From: an uncultured Collinsella sp.
GTDB lineage: Bacteria; Actinomycetota; Coriobacteriia; Coriobacteriales; Coriobacteriaceae
NCBI GenBank assembly: GCA_900542325.1
Contig: UQMY01000019.1
Location: forward strand, 1 to 46,707
Direction: 5' to 3'
Length of the DNA stretch: 46,707 nt
This document shows positions 8,856 through 17,197 of this stretch, in pieces. A program made the position numbers and the translations under genes. How positions within the stretch are numbered: position 1 is the first letter of the stretch; each line of letters begins with the position of its first letter. The notes under the pieces are model-generated. The model searched no databases. It was not told where the DNA came from and saw only the letters and a list, made by a program, of their open reading frames with translations.

Positions 8856-10295
8856 ATGAGCGACGGAAAGAAAAAGCTTTCCTTCTTGACGGTCATTTCG
8901 ACCATCATCTGCGTCGTCTTCGTTTGCGAGGCCGCCGCTCCTGCTGCTGCCATTGGCAACCAGCAGTTCTTCTGGTGGATCTTCCTGATCCTGACCTTCC
9001 TGCTTCCCTACGGCATGGTTGTCGCCGAGCTCGGTACCACCTATGACGGCGAGGGCGGCATTTACGACTGGGTACGCGATGGCCTGGGCGACAAATGGGG
9101 CGCCCGCATCTCGTACTACTACTGGGTCAACTACCCGCTGTGGATCGCCTCGCTGGCTACCATGTTCCCCGACATTTTGGGCATGGTCTTTGGCGTCGAG
9201 TTCAACTTGATCGCCAAGATGGGTATCGATCTTGCCTTTGTGTGGATCGTCTACCTCATGGGCCGCTCCAAGGCGGCCGACTCCGAGTGGGTCCTTAACG
9301 GTGGCGCCATCATCAAGGTCGCCGTCGCCGTTATCGTTGGCGCTTTGGGCATTTGGTATGCCATGGAGAACGGTTTTGCGAACGACATGTCCGCTGCCAC
9401 CTTCCTGCCCGAGCTCACCAACACCAACGCTCTCGGTTACCTGTCGATCATCATCTTTAACTTCATGGGCTTCGAGGTCATCTGCACCATGACCGACGAC
9501 ATGGCCGATCCCGCTCGCGATATCCCCAAGGCCATCATCGTCGGTGGCCTGTCCATCGCCGTGATCTACCTGTTCGCTGGCTTTGGCATCGGCGCTGCTG
9601 TGCCGGCCGATTCCATCGACCCCGACTACGGCATGATTTATGCAGTCCAGACAATGGTGGGCGACTCCATGATCTTTAAGGTCATCTGCATCGCCTTCCT
9701 GATCACCCTGTTCGCCAACATGGCCGCTTGGTCCTTCGGCGTTAACTCCGTCGCCCGCTACGCTGCCGAGCACGGCAACATGCCCAAGGTTTTCGCCTCG
9801 ATGATCTCTGACGACGATATGCCCAACGGTGCCAACCTGGTCAACGCCGTCGTTGCCTCCCTGGTGCTGTGCCTGCAGCTGGTTCCCATCGACGCTATCT
9901 CCAATGGTGTTTTCTGGATGCTCTTCGGCACCTCCGTCGTCTTCCTGCTGCTCACCTACATCCCGATGTTCCCGGCGTTCCTCAACCTTCGCAAGAACGA
10001 CCCGAACCGTGAGCGTATCTTCACGTTCCCGTTTAAGGGCGCCATGATGAAGGTCATGCTGGCCATCCCTTGCATCGAGCTGATCCTGGCCATCGTTGCA
10101 ACGCTGGTGCCGCTCTCCGCCGCCGAGATTGGCGACAAGCTCCCGATGATCGTTATCTTCATCGTGCTTGTGCTCATCGGCGAGATCGTCCGCGTCGTCA
10201 GCGCCAAGGGCCGCGAGACCGAGTACAAGGGTCTCACCCCCGAGCTGGCTGCTCAGCGCCTGGCTGAGGAGGCTGCCGAGGCCGAGGAGGACTAG
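8856..10295 (+). CDS. APC-family amino acid/polyamine exchanger, probable agmatine/putrescine antiporter
   Basis: A 479-aa integral membrane protein with about 12 TM segments. It begins with the APC signature region (EAAAPAAAIGNQQFFWW) and carries the substrate-site helix region FNFMGFEVICTMTDDM with the downstream DIPKAI. It resembles AguD/PotE-type exchangers that import agmatine and export putrescine. Its place between the PTC and agmatine deiminase genes supports this. SD GAAGGAG precedes the ATG. A paralogue at 12409 shares most motifs, so the two may differ in substrate or timing. The C-terminal tail is rich in Glu and Ala. Confidence 0.87.
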   Translation: MSDGKKKLSFLTVISTIICVVFVCEAAAPAAAIGNQQFFWWIFLILTFLLPYGMVVAELGTTYDGEGGIYDWVRDGLGDKWGARISYYYWVNYPLWIASLATMFPDILGMVFGVEFNLIAKMGIDLAFVWIVYLMGRSKAADSEWVLNGGAIIKVAVAVIVGALGIWYAMENGFANDMSAATFLPELTNTNALGYLSIIIFNFMGFEVICTMTDDMADPARDIPKAIIVGGLSIAVIYLFAGFGIGAAVPADSIDPDYGMIYAVQTMVGDSMIFKVICIAFLITLFANMAAWSFGVNSVARYAAEHGNMPKVFASMISDDDMPNGANLVNAVVASLVLCLQLVPIDAISNGVFWMLFGTSVVFLLLTYIPMFPAFLNLRKNDPNRERIFTFPFKGAMMKVMLAIPCIELILAIVATLVPLSAAEIGDKLPMIVIFIVLVLIGEIVRVVSAKGRETEYKGLTPELAAQRLAEEAAEAEED

Positions 10296-10299
10296 AGCA

Positions 10300-10372
10300 C
10301 CCGGATTCGGGGCTCCAACCCTCCTCGCGTACCAACGTGCGCTTCGTCGGGCTTGTCGCTCCCGACTCCGGG
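10300..10372 (+). repeat. B-type 3'-UTR hairpin, copy 1
   Basis: The outer stem CCCGGA..CGGG pairs with CCCG..TCCGGG, enclosing a loop segment and an inner stem GCGTAC caac GTGCGC followed by TTCG. The interior matches the element at 11882-11967 almost base for base while the outer stems differ. It begins 5 nt after the exchanger stop codon, on the sense strand. Confidence 0.6.
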
Positions 10373-10662
10373 CACTCTAGCCTCTTCGGAGACGTGCCCA
10401 AGCGACAGGTTTGCTAACCATTCCCCGGGGTGGGTGTGAGCGATAGCTCCGGTAACCACCGCCCACCCCAATCTCTCTTCCGTATCCTTCGTGCGTTTTG
10501 TCTCCGCGCACTTGGTTACGTCGTCGCTTGCCGGTGCGATTCCGTGAAAACCGGCGTCGGGCGCCCCGACCTTTGCCGAGGAACGGGCGCCTACCATCTC
10601 TTGGTTTTAGGCTGCGGGCAACCCGCCCGCGGCAAGCGATCGTTCGATTTGGAGGAAATCTT
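10373..10662 (+). other. Structured leader upstream of agmatine deiminase
   Basis: About 290 bp with no gene. It holds a perfect 8-bp hairpin GGGGTGGG/CCCACCCC (10427-10469), a GTCGGGCGCCCCGAC palindrome that competes with a GGCGCCC/GGGCGCC pairing around 10556-10592, and a GCGGGC/GCCCGC hairpin (10614-10630) just before the SD GGAGGA (10651-10656). Mutually exclusive pairings hint at regulated readthrough, but no known riboswitch class was recognised. Confidence 0.35.
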
Positions 10663-11868
10663 ATGCGTACGATCACCGAGTCCGAGTCCACCCCCAAGGC
10701 CGACGGCTTCTTTATGCCCGCTGAGTTCGCCCCGCAGGATCGCGTGTGGATGGGTTGGCCCCACCGCACCGACACCTGGGCCCACGGCGCCAAGCCGGCT
10801 CAGAAGCAGTATGCCGCCATCGCCCGCGCCATCGCCGAGTTCACCCCGGTTACCATGTGCGCCAACCAGGTCGACTATGCCAACTGCAAGGCCGTCTTCG
10901 AGGAGGACGAGAACGTCACCGTCATCGAGATGACCACCGACGACGCCTGGTTCCGCGACACCGCCGCCACCTACGTCATCAACGGCAAGGGCGAGAAGCG
11001 CGCCAACCACTGGCACTTCAACGCTTACGGTGGCCTTGTGGATGGCCTCTATTTCCCGTGGGACAAGGACGAGCAGATCGCCCTTAAGATGGCTGAGCTC
11101 TCCGGCTGCCGTCGCTATCGTCCCGATGACATGATCCTCGAGGGCGGCTCCATCACCGTCGACGGCGAGGGCACCCTTGTCGTGACCGACCAGTGCCTGC
11201 TTTCCCCGGGCCGCACCTGCTCTGCGGTTCTGGAGGAGGAAGAGGATCCCGAGTCCATCTGGCCCAAGTTCCACAAGAAGTTTGAGCCCTGGAGCGAGGA
11301 GCTTCGCGCCTATATGGACGAGCACCTCAAGGATTACCTGGGTGTCGAGAAGGTCATCTGGGTCAAGGAGGGCATCGACCCCGAGGAGACCAACGGCCAC
11401 ATCGATGACGTCGCCACGTTCATCGCTCCGGGCGTCATGGCCTGCATCTGGACCGACGATCCCGAGTATCCGTTCTACGAGCAGTGCCACGCTGCCTACG
11501 AGACCCTCTCCAACGCCGTTGACGCTAAGGGCCGCAAGATGAAGGTCTACAAGCTCTGCATGCCCGTGAACCCGCTGTTCATGGACCAGGCTTCCTGCGA
11601 CACCATCGACGCCGACGAGAACGCCGAGCCGCGCGTCCCCGACGAGCCGCTGATCGCCTCTTACATGAACTACCTGGTCACCAACCACGGCGTTATCGTC
11701 CCGCAGTACGGCGACGAGAACGACCAGCTGGCCGTCGACACGCTCCAGAAGATCTACGACGAGGTCTGGGGCGAGGGCGTCTACAAGTGCGTCGGCGTCC
11801 AGTCCGAGCAGGTCGTCTTCGGTGGCGGCAACATCCACTGCATTACGCAGCAGGAACCGTCCGCTTAA
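10663..11868 (+). CDS. aguA: Agmatine deiminase
   Basis: A 401-aa enzyme of the guanidino-modifying (peptidyl-arginine deiminase-like) superfamily that converts agmatine to N-carbamoylputrescine plus ammonia. Visible family motifs are DDAWFRDTAATYV, HWHFNAYGG, ILEGGSI, NGHIDDVATF and the C-terminal GGGNIHCITQQEPSA with catalytic Cys near residue 393. It is longer than the usual 365-370 aa; the extra length appears mainly around the ASCDTIDADENAEPRVPDEP region. The ATG follows a perfect GGAGGA. Upstream in-frame sequence lacks an SD. Together with PTC and the exchanger it completes agmatine to putrescine conversion, yielding carbamoyl phosphate for ATP. Confidence 0.95.
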   Translation: MRTITESESTPKADGFFMPAEFAPQDRVWMGWPHRTDTWAHGAKPAQKQYAAIARAIAEFTPVTMCANQVDYANCKAVFEEDENVTVIEMTTDDAWFRDTAATYVINGKGEKRANHWHFNAYGGLVDGLYFPWDKDEQIALKMAELSGCRRYRPDDMILEGGSITVDGEGTLVVTDQCLLSPGRTCSAVLEEEEDPESIWPKFHKKFEPWSEELRAYMDEHLKDYLGVEKVIWVKEGIDPEETNGHIDDVATFIAPGVMACIWTDDPEYPFYEQCHAAYETLSNAVDAKGRKMKVYKLCMPVNPLFMDQASCDTIDADENAEPRVPDEPLIASYMNYLVTNHGVIVPQYGDENDQLAVDTLQKIYDEVWGEGVYKCVGVQSEQVVFGGGNIHCITQQEPSA

Positions 11869-11881
11869 TCGTCTGGCTTTC

Positions 11882-11967
11882 CGAGGCACCCCATCTCGCC
11901 GCTCAAACCGTCGCTCGCGTACCAAAGTACGCTTCGCTCCTCTTTCGCGGCGACCTGGGGCACCTCG
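11882..11967 (+). repeat. B-type 3'-UTR hairpin, copy 2
   Basis: Outer arms 11882-11902 and 11947-11967 pair at 17 of 21 positions; 14-nt internal segments flank the inner stem GCGTAC caaa GTACGC and TTCGC. The interior matches 10313-10346. It starts 13 nt after the agmatine deiminase stop, on the sense strand. Confidence 0.65.
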
Positions 11968-12064
11968 AAAACTCAGCCGATCAATCGGACGGTCGGTGAA
12001 TCGGACCATCTCGGGGCATTGATGGTCGGTTTATTCGATGTCTTGGTCGGTTGGGTTTTTCTTT

Positions 12065-12103
12065 GGGCACTCCGTTGCCTCCACTTCGGAGTGCCCTTTT
12101 CTT
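12065..12103 (+). terminator. Intrinsic terminator downstream of agmatine deiminase
   Basis: GGGCACTCCG (12065-12074) pairs with CGGAGTGCCC (12087-12096), followed by TTTTCTTTG. It closes the transcript about 200 nt beyond the stop codon, after the B-type hairpin. Confidence 0.8.
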
Positions 12104-12112
12104 TGATTGAGT

Positions 12113-12181
12113 ACGCGTCTGGCCTGGGATTTTTTGCGGGTTAGGCCAATTGTTCGCTTGAATTTCCCAGGTCAGACGCGT
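12113..12181. repeat. Long hairpin, 17-bp arms
   Basis: Arms 12113-12129 (starting ACGCGTCTGG) and 12165-12181 (ending CAGACGCGT) pair at 16 of 17 positions, with one G-T wobble, around a 35-nt loop. It lies directly after the terminator and before the leader of the second exchanger gene. Function unknown. Confidence 0.55.
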
Positions 12182-12311
12182 CTTCAATTGCCGAAAGTTA
12201 TCGGTCGTGAACGCGGCCGTTTTGATCGGAGTATCTATGTACCAGCGTATCGTTATCTACACGCGCCTGTTCCGCGAGCGTTGGTCCAACAAATGCATCC
12301 TCTCCTCTCTC

Positions 12312-12389
12312 TGGGATGGCACCTGCACCGGTGACGCGGCCTGCAACCCTACCTTGGGCTGCGCCTTCGGTACAGATGCCATCCTTTTT
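12312..12389 (+). terminator. Leader hairpin plus T-run just upstream of the second exchanger gene (attenuator candidate)
   Basis: GGATGGCA (12312-12319) pairs with TGCCATCC (12377-12384) and the stem extends inward through CTG/CAG and ACCG/CGGT; five T follow at once. The structure ends 19 nt before the ATG at 12409, so a transcript must pass this terminator-like stem to express the gene. This suggests premature termination control. No antiterminator could be identified. Confidence 0.5.
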
Positions 12390-12408
12390 GCTGTAGGGGG
12401 CGCGCGCC

Positions 12409-13818
12409 ATGGCAGGTAAAAAGTTCTCCCTGATCGAGGTCATCCTTTCGGTTATCTGCGTCGTGTTTACCATCGAGGCGGCGGCTCCGGCATCTGCCAT
12501 GGGTAACGTACAGTTCTTCTGGTGGATTTTCCTTATCATTACGTTTTTGCTTCCCTATGGTCTGGTGGTGGCCGAGCTGGGTACGGCGTTTGATTCCGAG
12601 GGCGGCCTGTACGATTGGGTTCGCTTGGGCCTGGGCGACCGTTGGGGCGCCCGTTGCTCTTGGTGCTACTGGGTTAACTTTCCGCTGTGGGTGGCAAGTA
12701 TCGCCTGCATGTTCCCCAGTGTCATTAATGCGGTGTGGGGTATCGAGTTTTCACTCGGGATCCGAATTGCCATCGAGATTGCCTTTGTGTGGGGCGTCAC
12801 GGTCATGGCAATGCAGCCGGTGGCGGAGGCCGATTGGGTTATGGACGGCGGCGCCGTCATCAAGGTGCTCATTACCGCTGCGGTGGGAATCGTCGGCATT
12901 TGGTTTGCCTGCAATAACGGCTTTGCCAACGACATGTCGTTTAAGACCTTCATTCCAGATCTGGGCGACACCAATTCGTTGACGTACCTATCGATTATCC
13001 TGTTCAACTTTATGGGCTTCGAAGTGGTCGCGACCTTTGCCAGCACGATGAAGAACCCGTCGCGTGATATCCCCAAGGCGGTTATTGCCGGTGGCGTGGC
13101 CATTGCGGCGATCTACATCATCTGTGGCATTGGCATTGGAGCCGCGGTTCCCACCGAGCAGCTTTCACTCGATTCGGGCATTGTGGACGCAGTCGCCGCT
13201 ATGGTGGGGCGCACCCACCCGCTGACGATGGTCGTGGGCGTGGCCTTTTTGGTGACGCTGTTCGCCAATATGATCTGCTGGAGCTTTGGCGTCAACAACG
13301 TAGCGAGCGATGCCGCACGTCACGGCAACATGCCGCGCCCCTTTGCGCTGGTGTCCAAAAAGACCGGCATGCCCAACGGCTCGGCGCTCATTAACGGCTG
13401 TTTTGCCAGTCTGGTGCTGCTGCTCCAGATTCCGCTGGGTGAGGGTTCCGACGTCTTTTGGGTCTTCTTCTCGATGAACGTCGTCTTTCTGCTCATGAGC
13501 TATATTCCCATGTTCCCAGCGTTTTGGCGTCTGCGCAAGCACGATAATCGCTCGCGTGTGTTCCGTGCGCCTTTCGAGGGCAAGGTGCTCGCGGTGGCGC
13601 TTGCGATTCCCGTGGTGGAGCTCGTGCTTTCGATTGTTGCTACGATTGTGCCGCTCAACAGCTCACCTGCCGAGATGGCAAAGTTGCCGATTCTCGCGGG
13701 CGTAGTGATTGGCCTGTTATTGGGCGAGGTTTCGCGCCTCATATCGCGCCGCGGCCGAAGCGTCGACAATCCCGGCGTTGGCGCAAGGGGGACAGGTCGC
13801 TTTGCACCAAAACAGTAG
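12409..13818 (+). CDS. APC-family exchanger, paralogue of the agmatine/putrescine antiporter
   Basis: 469 aa, about 12 TM segments, collinear with the protein at 8856: EAAAPASAMGNVQFFWW, VAELGTAFDSEGGLYDWVR, FNFMGFEVVATFASTM and DIPKAVIAGG. Substrate is probably another polyamine or amino acid pair. Codon use is less biased than in the 8856 gene, suggesting lower expression. SD AGGGGG lies close to the ATG and just after an attenuator-like hairpin. The last residues (ARGTGRFAPKQ) are encoded by sequence resembling the GGGACAGGT tail of the dispersed repeats, so the C-terminus may have been extended by a repeat insertion. Confidence 0.83.
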   Translation: MAGKKFSLIEVILSVICVVFTIEAAAPASAMGNVQFFWWIFLIITFLLPYGLVVAELGTAFDSEGGLYDWVRLGLGDRWGARCSWCYWVNFPLWVASIACMFPSVINAVWGIEFSLGIRIAIEIAFVWGVTVMAMQPVAEADWVMDGGAVIKVLITAAVGIVGIWFACNNGFANDMSFKTFIPDLGDTNSLTYLSIILFNFMGFEVVATFASTMKNPSRDIPKAVIAGGVAIAAIYIICGIGIGAAVPTEQLSLDSGIVDAVAAMVGRTHPLTMVVGVAFLVTLFANMICWSFGVNNVASDAARHGNMPRPFALVSKKTGMPNGSALINGCFASLVLLLQIPLGEGSDVFWVFFSMNVVFLLMSYIPMFPAFWRLRKHDNRSRVFRAPFEGKVLAVALAIPVVELVLSIVATIVPLNSSPAEMAKLPILAGVVIGLLLGEVSRLISRRGRSVDNPGVGARGTGRFAPKQ

Positions 13819-13853
13819 CGCCGCGAGTTGTGCGGTGCTAGATGCATCTTGGA

Positions 13854-14045
13854 TTACTGTTCGCGGTGCTCGGGATCAGATGCGAGCTTGGGTGCAAAGT
13901 AGGGGACGTGGCCCAGGTAGGGGCAGCTGTCCTCGCGTGATTCGACGACGCAGGGGATATCTTCGTAGGTGAGTGAGTCGCTCAGGCGGGCGATGGTCTT
14001 GGCGGCAGGAGCGACGAGCATCTTGAGCGGTGCGATAGGCGCCAT
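13854..14045 (-). CDS. Small protein of unknown function (63 aa)
   Basis: I do not recognise this protein. I set the start at the ATG of 14043-14045 because AAAGGAG lies just upstream; an in-frame ATG 15 bp earlier overlaps that SD. The N-terminal half is Ala/Pro-rich with an amphipathic stretch (APAAKTIARLSDSLTYED). The C-terminal half has two Cys nine residues apart in IPCVVESREDSCPYLGHVPY and a charged end. It could be a small redox, metal-binding or regulatory protein. It is convergent with the second exchanger gene and divergent from the second LuxR regulator, sharing a promoter region with an inverted repeat, which links it to that regulator. Confidence 0.6.
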   Translation of the reverse strand: MAPIAPLKMLVAPAAKTIARLSDSLTYEDIPCVVESREDSCPYLGHVPYFAPKLASDPEHREQ

Positions 14046-14083
14046 GGCATCTCCTTTCATCGGTGAGACACAGCTTGTTTATC

Positions 14084-14103
14084 TAAACGATACAGTACGT
14101 TTA
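14084..14103. promoter_or_regulatory. Inverted repeat between the small protein and the LuxR gene
   Basis: TAAACG (14084-14089) and CGTTTA (14098-14103) form a dyad around ATACAGTA. The direct repeat ATCGGTGAG flanks it on both sides (about 14059 and 14104). Position in a 128-bp divergent intergenic region fits an operator acting on both genes, probably autoregulatory. Confidence 0.45.
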
Positions 14104-14173
14104 ATCGGTGAGTCTAATCTTGCGGCAAAGAATCTGTCAACATCCTCACGGCATCTAGACAGGGGAGGCGGGC

Positions 14174-15166
14174 ATGAGTTTCGCGTTCTATATCTACACC
14201 ACGATTATCATGGGTGTGGCTCTGGTGACCAGTGCCGTGGCATTGGTGGTTTGGCTCATGACGCGCCGTCGCGACAGCCTGGTGGCCGCGGCGGGCTTTT
14301 TGCTCTACATGCTCGATATGTCGGTCATTTTTTTTGACGAGTACAATCGGCTCAAATACGACTACGCTGTTACCTTTAGCGAGCCGTTGCAGCACCCCTT
14401 GCTGCGCTGCGTGCTCGGTATTGCCATCTATGCCTGCGTGGTACTGTGGATGTTTGCGCGCTTGCGCAAAAGGCCGACGTCGCGCATGCTCGGACTTGTT
14501 ATCGTGCCGTTTTCAATCTTGCAATTGGTGCTGGTGCCTCGCAGCGGTGCTGCCGGAGAGATGCAGCAGTATCTCTTTTGGCTCACGCGTGACCTGGGCA
14601 ATGTAGGATGTCTTGCCTATGCCGCCTGGCATTACCGGCACAGGGCCACGCGTGTTGAGAAACTCGACCTCGACCGCTCAAAGCTCTTTTGGAAGGTGGC
14701 ACTCGTTCTTGCGTTTTGCGTAATCGCCGAGGACACCTACATGATTTTGCTCTGCCGCCCCGACTCTCAAAACCCCGTCATCAGCCTCTTTTTGTGGTAT
14801 CTGTCCGAGCGCAATATCTCCGAAAACGTGCTGCTCGTGGCATGCGCGGTCCAACTCTTTTGCCAGTTTAGCCATATCCTGCGCGTGTATGCCCGTCATC
14901 CGCGTGCCGATGAGGACGTGGCGGCCGAGAGCGCACGCTCTGGGGACGATCTAGCATCACGCGTTGTGATCTATGCCGATGCCCATAAGCTGTCGCGGCG
15001 CGAGCAGGAGGTGCTCACGCTGGTGCTGAAGGGCAACGACGCCCAAAACATCGCCAGCGAGTTGGTCATCAGCCCTGGCACTGTCAAGGCGCACTTGCAT
15101 CGCATCTACGTTAAAAGCGGTGTCTCCAACCGAGATGACCTCATAGATGCCTTTTGGCGTTCCTAG
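14174..15166 (+). CDS. Membrane-anchored LuxR-family transcriptional regulator, second copy
   Basis: 330 aa, same plan as the gene at 6354: about seven hydrophobic segments over residues 1-235, a short linker, then a C-terminal LuxR HTH (LSRREQEVLTLVLKGNDAQN, then SPGTVKAHLHRIYVKSG). It keeps the IAEDTYMIL and YLSERNISEN motifs. SD GGGGAGG lies upstream of the ATG. The two regulators bracket the agmatine genes, so one or both probably respond to polyamines, agmatine or membrane state; the ligand is unknown. The N-terminal domain is not a known histidine kinase or receiver. Confidence 0.87.
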   Translation: MSFAFYIYTTIIMGVALVTSAVALVVWLMTRRRDSLVAAAGFLLYMLDMSVIFFDEYNRLKYDYAVTFSEPLQHPLLRCVLGIAIYACVVLWMFARLRKRPTSRMLGLVIVPFSILQLVLVPRSGAAGEMQQYLFWLTRDLGNVGCLAYAAWHYRHRATRVEKLDLDRSKLFWKVALVLAFCVIAEDTYMILLCRPDSQNPVISLFLWYLSERNISENVLLVACAVQLFCQFSHILRVYARHPRADEDVAAESARSGDDLASRVVIYADAHKLSRREQEVLTLVLKGNDAQNIASELVISPGTVKAHLHRIYVKSGVSNRDDLIDAFWRS

Positions 15167-15351
15167 TCCTATTCTTCCTTGCATGCGGGTCTTGCCGTGT
15201 GGGCGGGCACGCCGTTGGGCGTAATGACGCGGTAATAATCTCAGACAATAAACCTGCAGGTAAAGCGTGTAAACCTGCTTAAACTGACCGTTTGCGATCC
15301 CTGGCCTTGGCACGGATTTGCCCCTGTGTATCAATGGGTGTAGCGCGAAGC

Positions 15352-15451
15352 CGCGGACGTGGGACAGACGTCCGAGCACGGCTTGTAGGCACGCGCCGAT
15401 GCGGGAGCGCTACGCTCCCAACCGAGTGCCCACGCGGGCGGTGCGTCCGCG
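15352..15451 (+). other. Structured leader upstream of the amidohydrolase gene
   Basis: Within the 315-bp region 15167-15481, CGCGGACG (15352-15359) can pair with CGTCCGCG (15444-15451), enclosing GGCAC/GTGCC (15388-15392 with 15426-15430) and a tight GGGAGCG cta CGCTCCC hairpin (15403-15419). The fold ends 30 nt before the ATG. It could be a regulatory leader; no known class recognised. Upstream, TAAACCTGC occurs twice near 15248-15275. Confidence 0.35.
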
Positions 15452-15481
15452 TTGCAACCAAAGATGCCTGAGGAGGCTCAC

Positions 15482-17110
15482 ATGGACAAGGCTGATGTAG
15501 TTATCAAGAGCAACGCCGTCTTTACCGGCGATGGGCTCGAGCCGTTTAAGGGCGGCGTTGCCGTGCGCGGTGATAAGATTGTTGCCTGCGGTGACGATGC
15601 TCACCTGGCACCGTTTATCGGTCCCGATACCGAGGTGCGCGACTTTGGCGACCAGCTCGTCATGCCCGGCCTGATCGACTCACACACGCATTTTGCCCAG
15701 GGCGCGTTTATGACCGACCCCGATTTTGCCGTCAACCTCATCGACTGCACCAGTTTTGAGATGGCGATGGAACGTGTCGTGGCGTTTGCGGCCGACCATC
15801 CCGATAACGAGTGGATTCTGGGCTGCCAGATTATCCAGTTCCAGTGGGATGTCCCCGAGATGCCCACAGCCGCGATGATCGATGAGTACATCTCGGACCG
15901 CCCGGTCTTTCTGCAGCAGGTTGACCTGCATACCTTTAGTGCCAATACCTGCGCCATCAACAAGGTGGGAGTAACTTCGCAGACGCCCGATCCCGCAGGC
16001 GGCAAGATCCTTAAGGATGCCGAGGGCAATCTGACGGGCGTGTTTTCCAACAACGCCGGCGTCTTCTTTATGGACGAGGTCTACGACCCAGCGCCCGAGG
16101 TTGTTGACGCGTCGTTTGCAAAAACCGCCCGGCGCGCCAATGCCCTGGGAATCACTACGGTCGGCATGGTCAATCCTACGTTTGTGAGCATGGAAAACCC
16201 GTATGCGGTGTTGGCAGGTCTTAATGCCAAGGGCGACTTGCCACTGCGCGTGTTCCTGTACACCGATCTGTTCGAAAACGAGTCCTTAACGCTCGAGCAG
16301 ATCAAGGAGAAATACGCCTTCTCGGGTACGCAGGTCGAGTGGCACGGCTTTAAGCAGTTTCTTGATGGCGTGTGCTCCGACCACACCGCTTGGATGCTTG
16401 AACCCTATTCCAACGCGCCCGATACCTGCGGTGAGCCCGCGGAGGATCCAGAGCGCATCCGTGCCGCCATTGTCAGGGCGCAGGAATGGGGCGTTGACAC
16501 GCGCGTCCATACGATCGGCGATCGCTCGGTGCGTTTTGTGCTTGATTGCTTTGAGGAGGGCGAGCGCTTGCATGGTAAGCGGGGTTGCCGCCACTCCATG
16601 GAGCACAACGAGACGGTTCAGCCCGAGGATCTGCCGCGCTATGCCGAGCTGGGTATATGCCCTGGTATGCAGCCGTGGCACATGCTGCTCGATATGGCTG
16701 ACCTTGCCAAGGACGATGCCGTGGGCCCCGAGCGTGCTGCGCTTTCGTGGCCCCTGCATAGCCTGCTTGCCAGCGGTGCCGTGGTGCACCTGGGCAGTGA
16801 CTTCCCCGTTGTGGGCTTGGAGCCCATGGAGGAGGTGTACGGCGCGGTCTTCCGCATGCTCGAGGACGGCTCCAACCCAGAAGGGTGGTTCCCGCAGGAG
16901 CGCATCACCATGGCCGAGGCCCTGCGCGCCTACACCTACGGCAGCGCCTACGCCATGCATGCCGAGGATCGCATCGGTACGCTCGCATGCGGCAAACAGG
17001 CTGATATCTGTGTGCTCGACCGCAATCTCTTTGATTGCGAGCCGGCCGAGGTGCTCGAGGCTACCGCAGCCCTCACGATGATCGCCGGCAAGGTGGTCTT
17101 TGAGGCATAG
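15482..17110 (+). CDS. YtcJ-like metal-dependent amidohydrolase
   Basis: 542 aa, amidohydrolase family 3 (YtcJ/exoenzyme-regulatory-like). Metal and active-site motifs in order: GLIDSHTHFAQGAF near residue 60, GFKQFLDGVCSDHTAWM with the bridging-Lys candidate, HTIGDRS, SMEHNE and HLGSDFPV, followed by a C-terminal beta-sandwich return (GTLACGKQADICVLDRN). Such enzymes hydrolyse amide or ester bonds, often in N-acyl or cyclic compounds; the substrate cannot be inferred from sequence. The ATG at 15482 has SD GAGGAGG. A MATE exporter follows 87 nt later in the same direction, so the pair may hydrolyse and export a compound. Confidence 0.87.
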   Translation: MDKADVVIKSNAVFTGDGLEPFKGGVAVRGDKIVACGDDAHLAPFIGPDTEVRDFGDQLVMPGLIDSHTHFAQGAFMTDPDFAVNLIDCTSFEMAMERVVAFAADHPDNEWILGCQIIQFQWDVPEMPTAAMIDEYISDRPVFLQQVDLHTFSANTCAINKVGVTSQTPDPAGGKILKDAEGNLTGVFSNNAGVFFMDEVYDPAPEVVDASFAKTARRANALGITTVGMVNPTFVSMENPYAVLAGLNAKGDLPLRVFLYTDLFENESLTLEQIKEKYAFSGTQVEWHGFKQFLDGVCSDHTAWMLEPYSNAPDTCGEPAEDPERIRAAIVRAQEWGVDTRVHTIGDRSVRFVLDCFEEGERLHGKRGCRHSMEHNETVQPEDLPRYAELGICPGMQPWHMLLDMADLAKDDAVGPERAALSWPLHSLLASGAVVHLGSDFPVVGLEPMEEVYGAVFRMLEDGSNPEGWFPQERITMAEALRAYTYGSAYAMHAEDRIGTLACGKQADICVLDRNLFDCEPAEVLEATAALTMIAGKVVFEA

Positions 17111-17197
17111 CGCCATCGTTTGATTGGGCGGCTTGGTGCCAGTTGTCAGCCGCCTGACATCCATTCAGCACTACTCTCTCAAGGAAAGGGGAGAACA

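Noticed and set aside
10591..12009. 472-aa open frame antisense to agmatine deiminase
   Set aside because: Shadow of a high-bias gene, no family resemblance.
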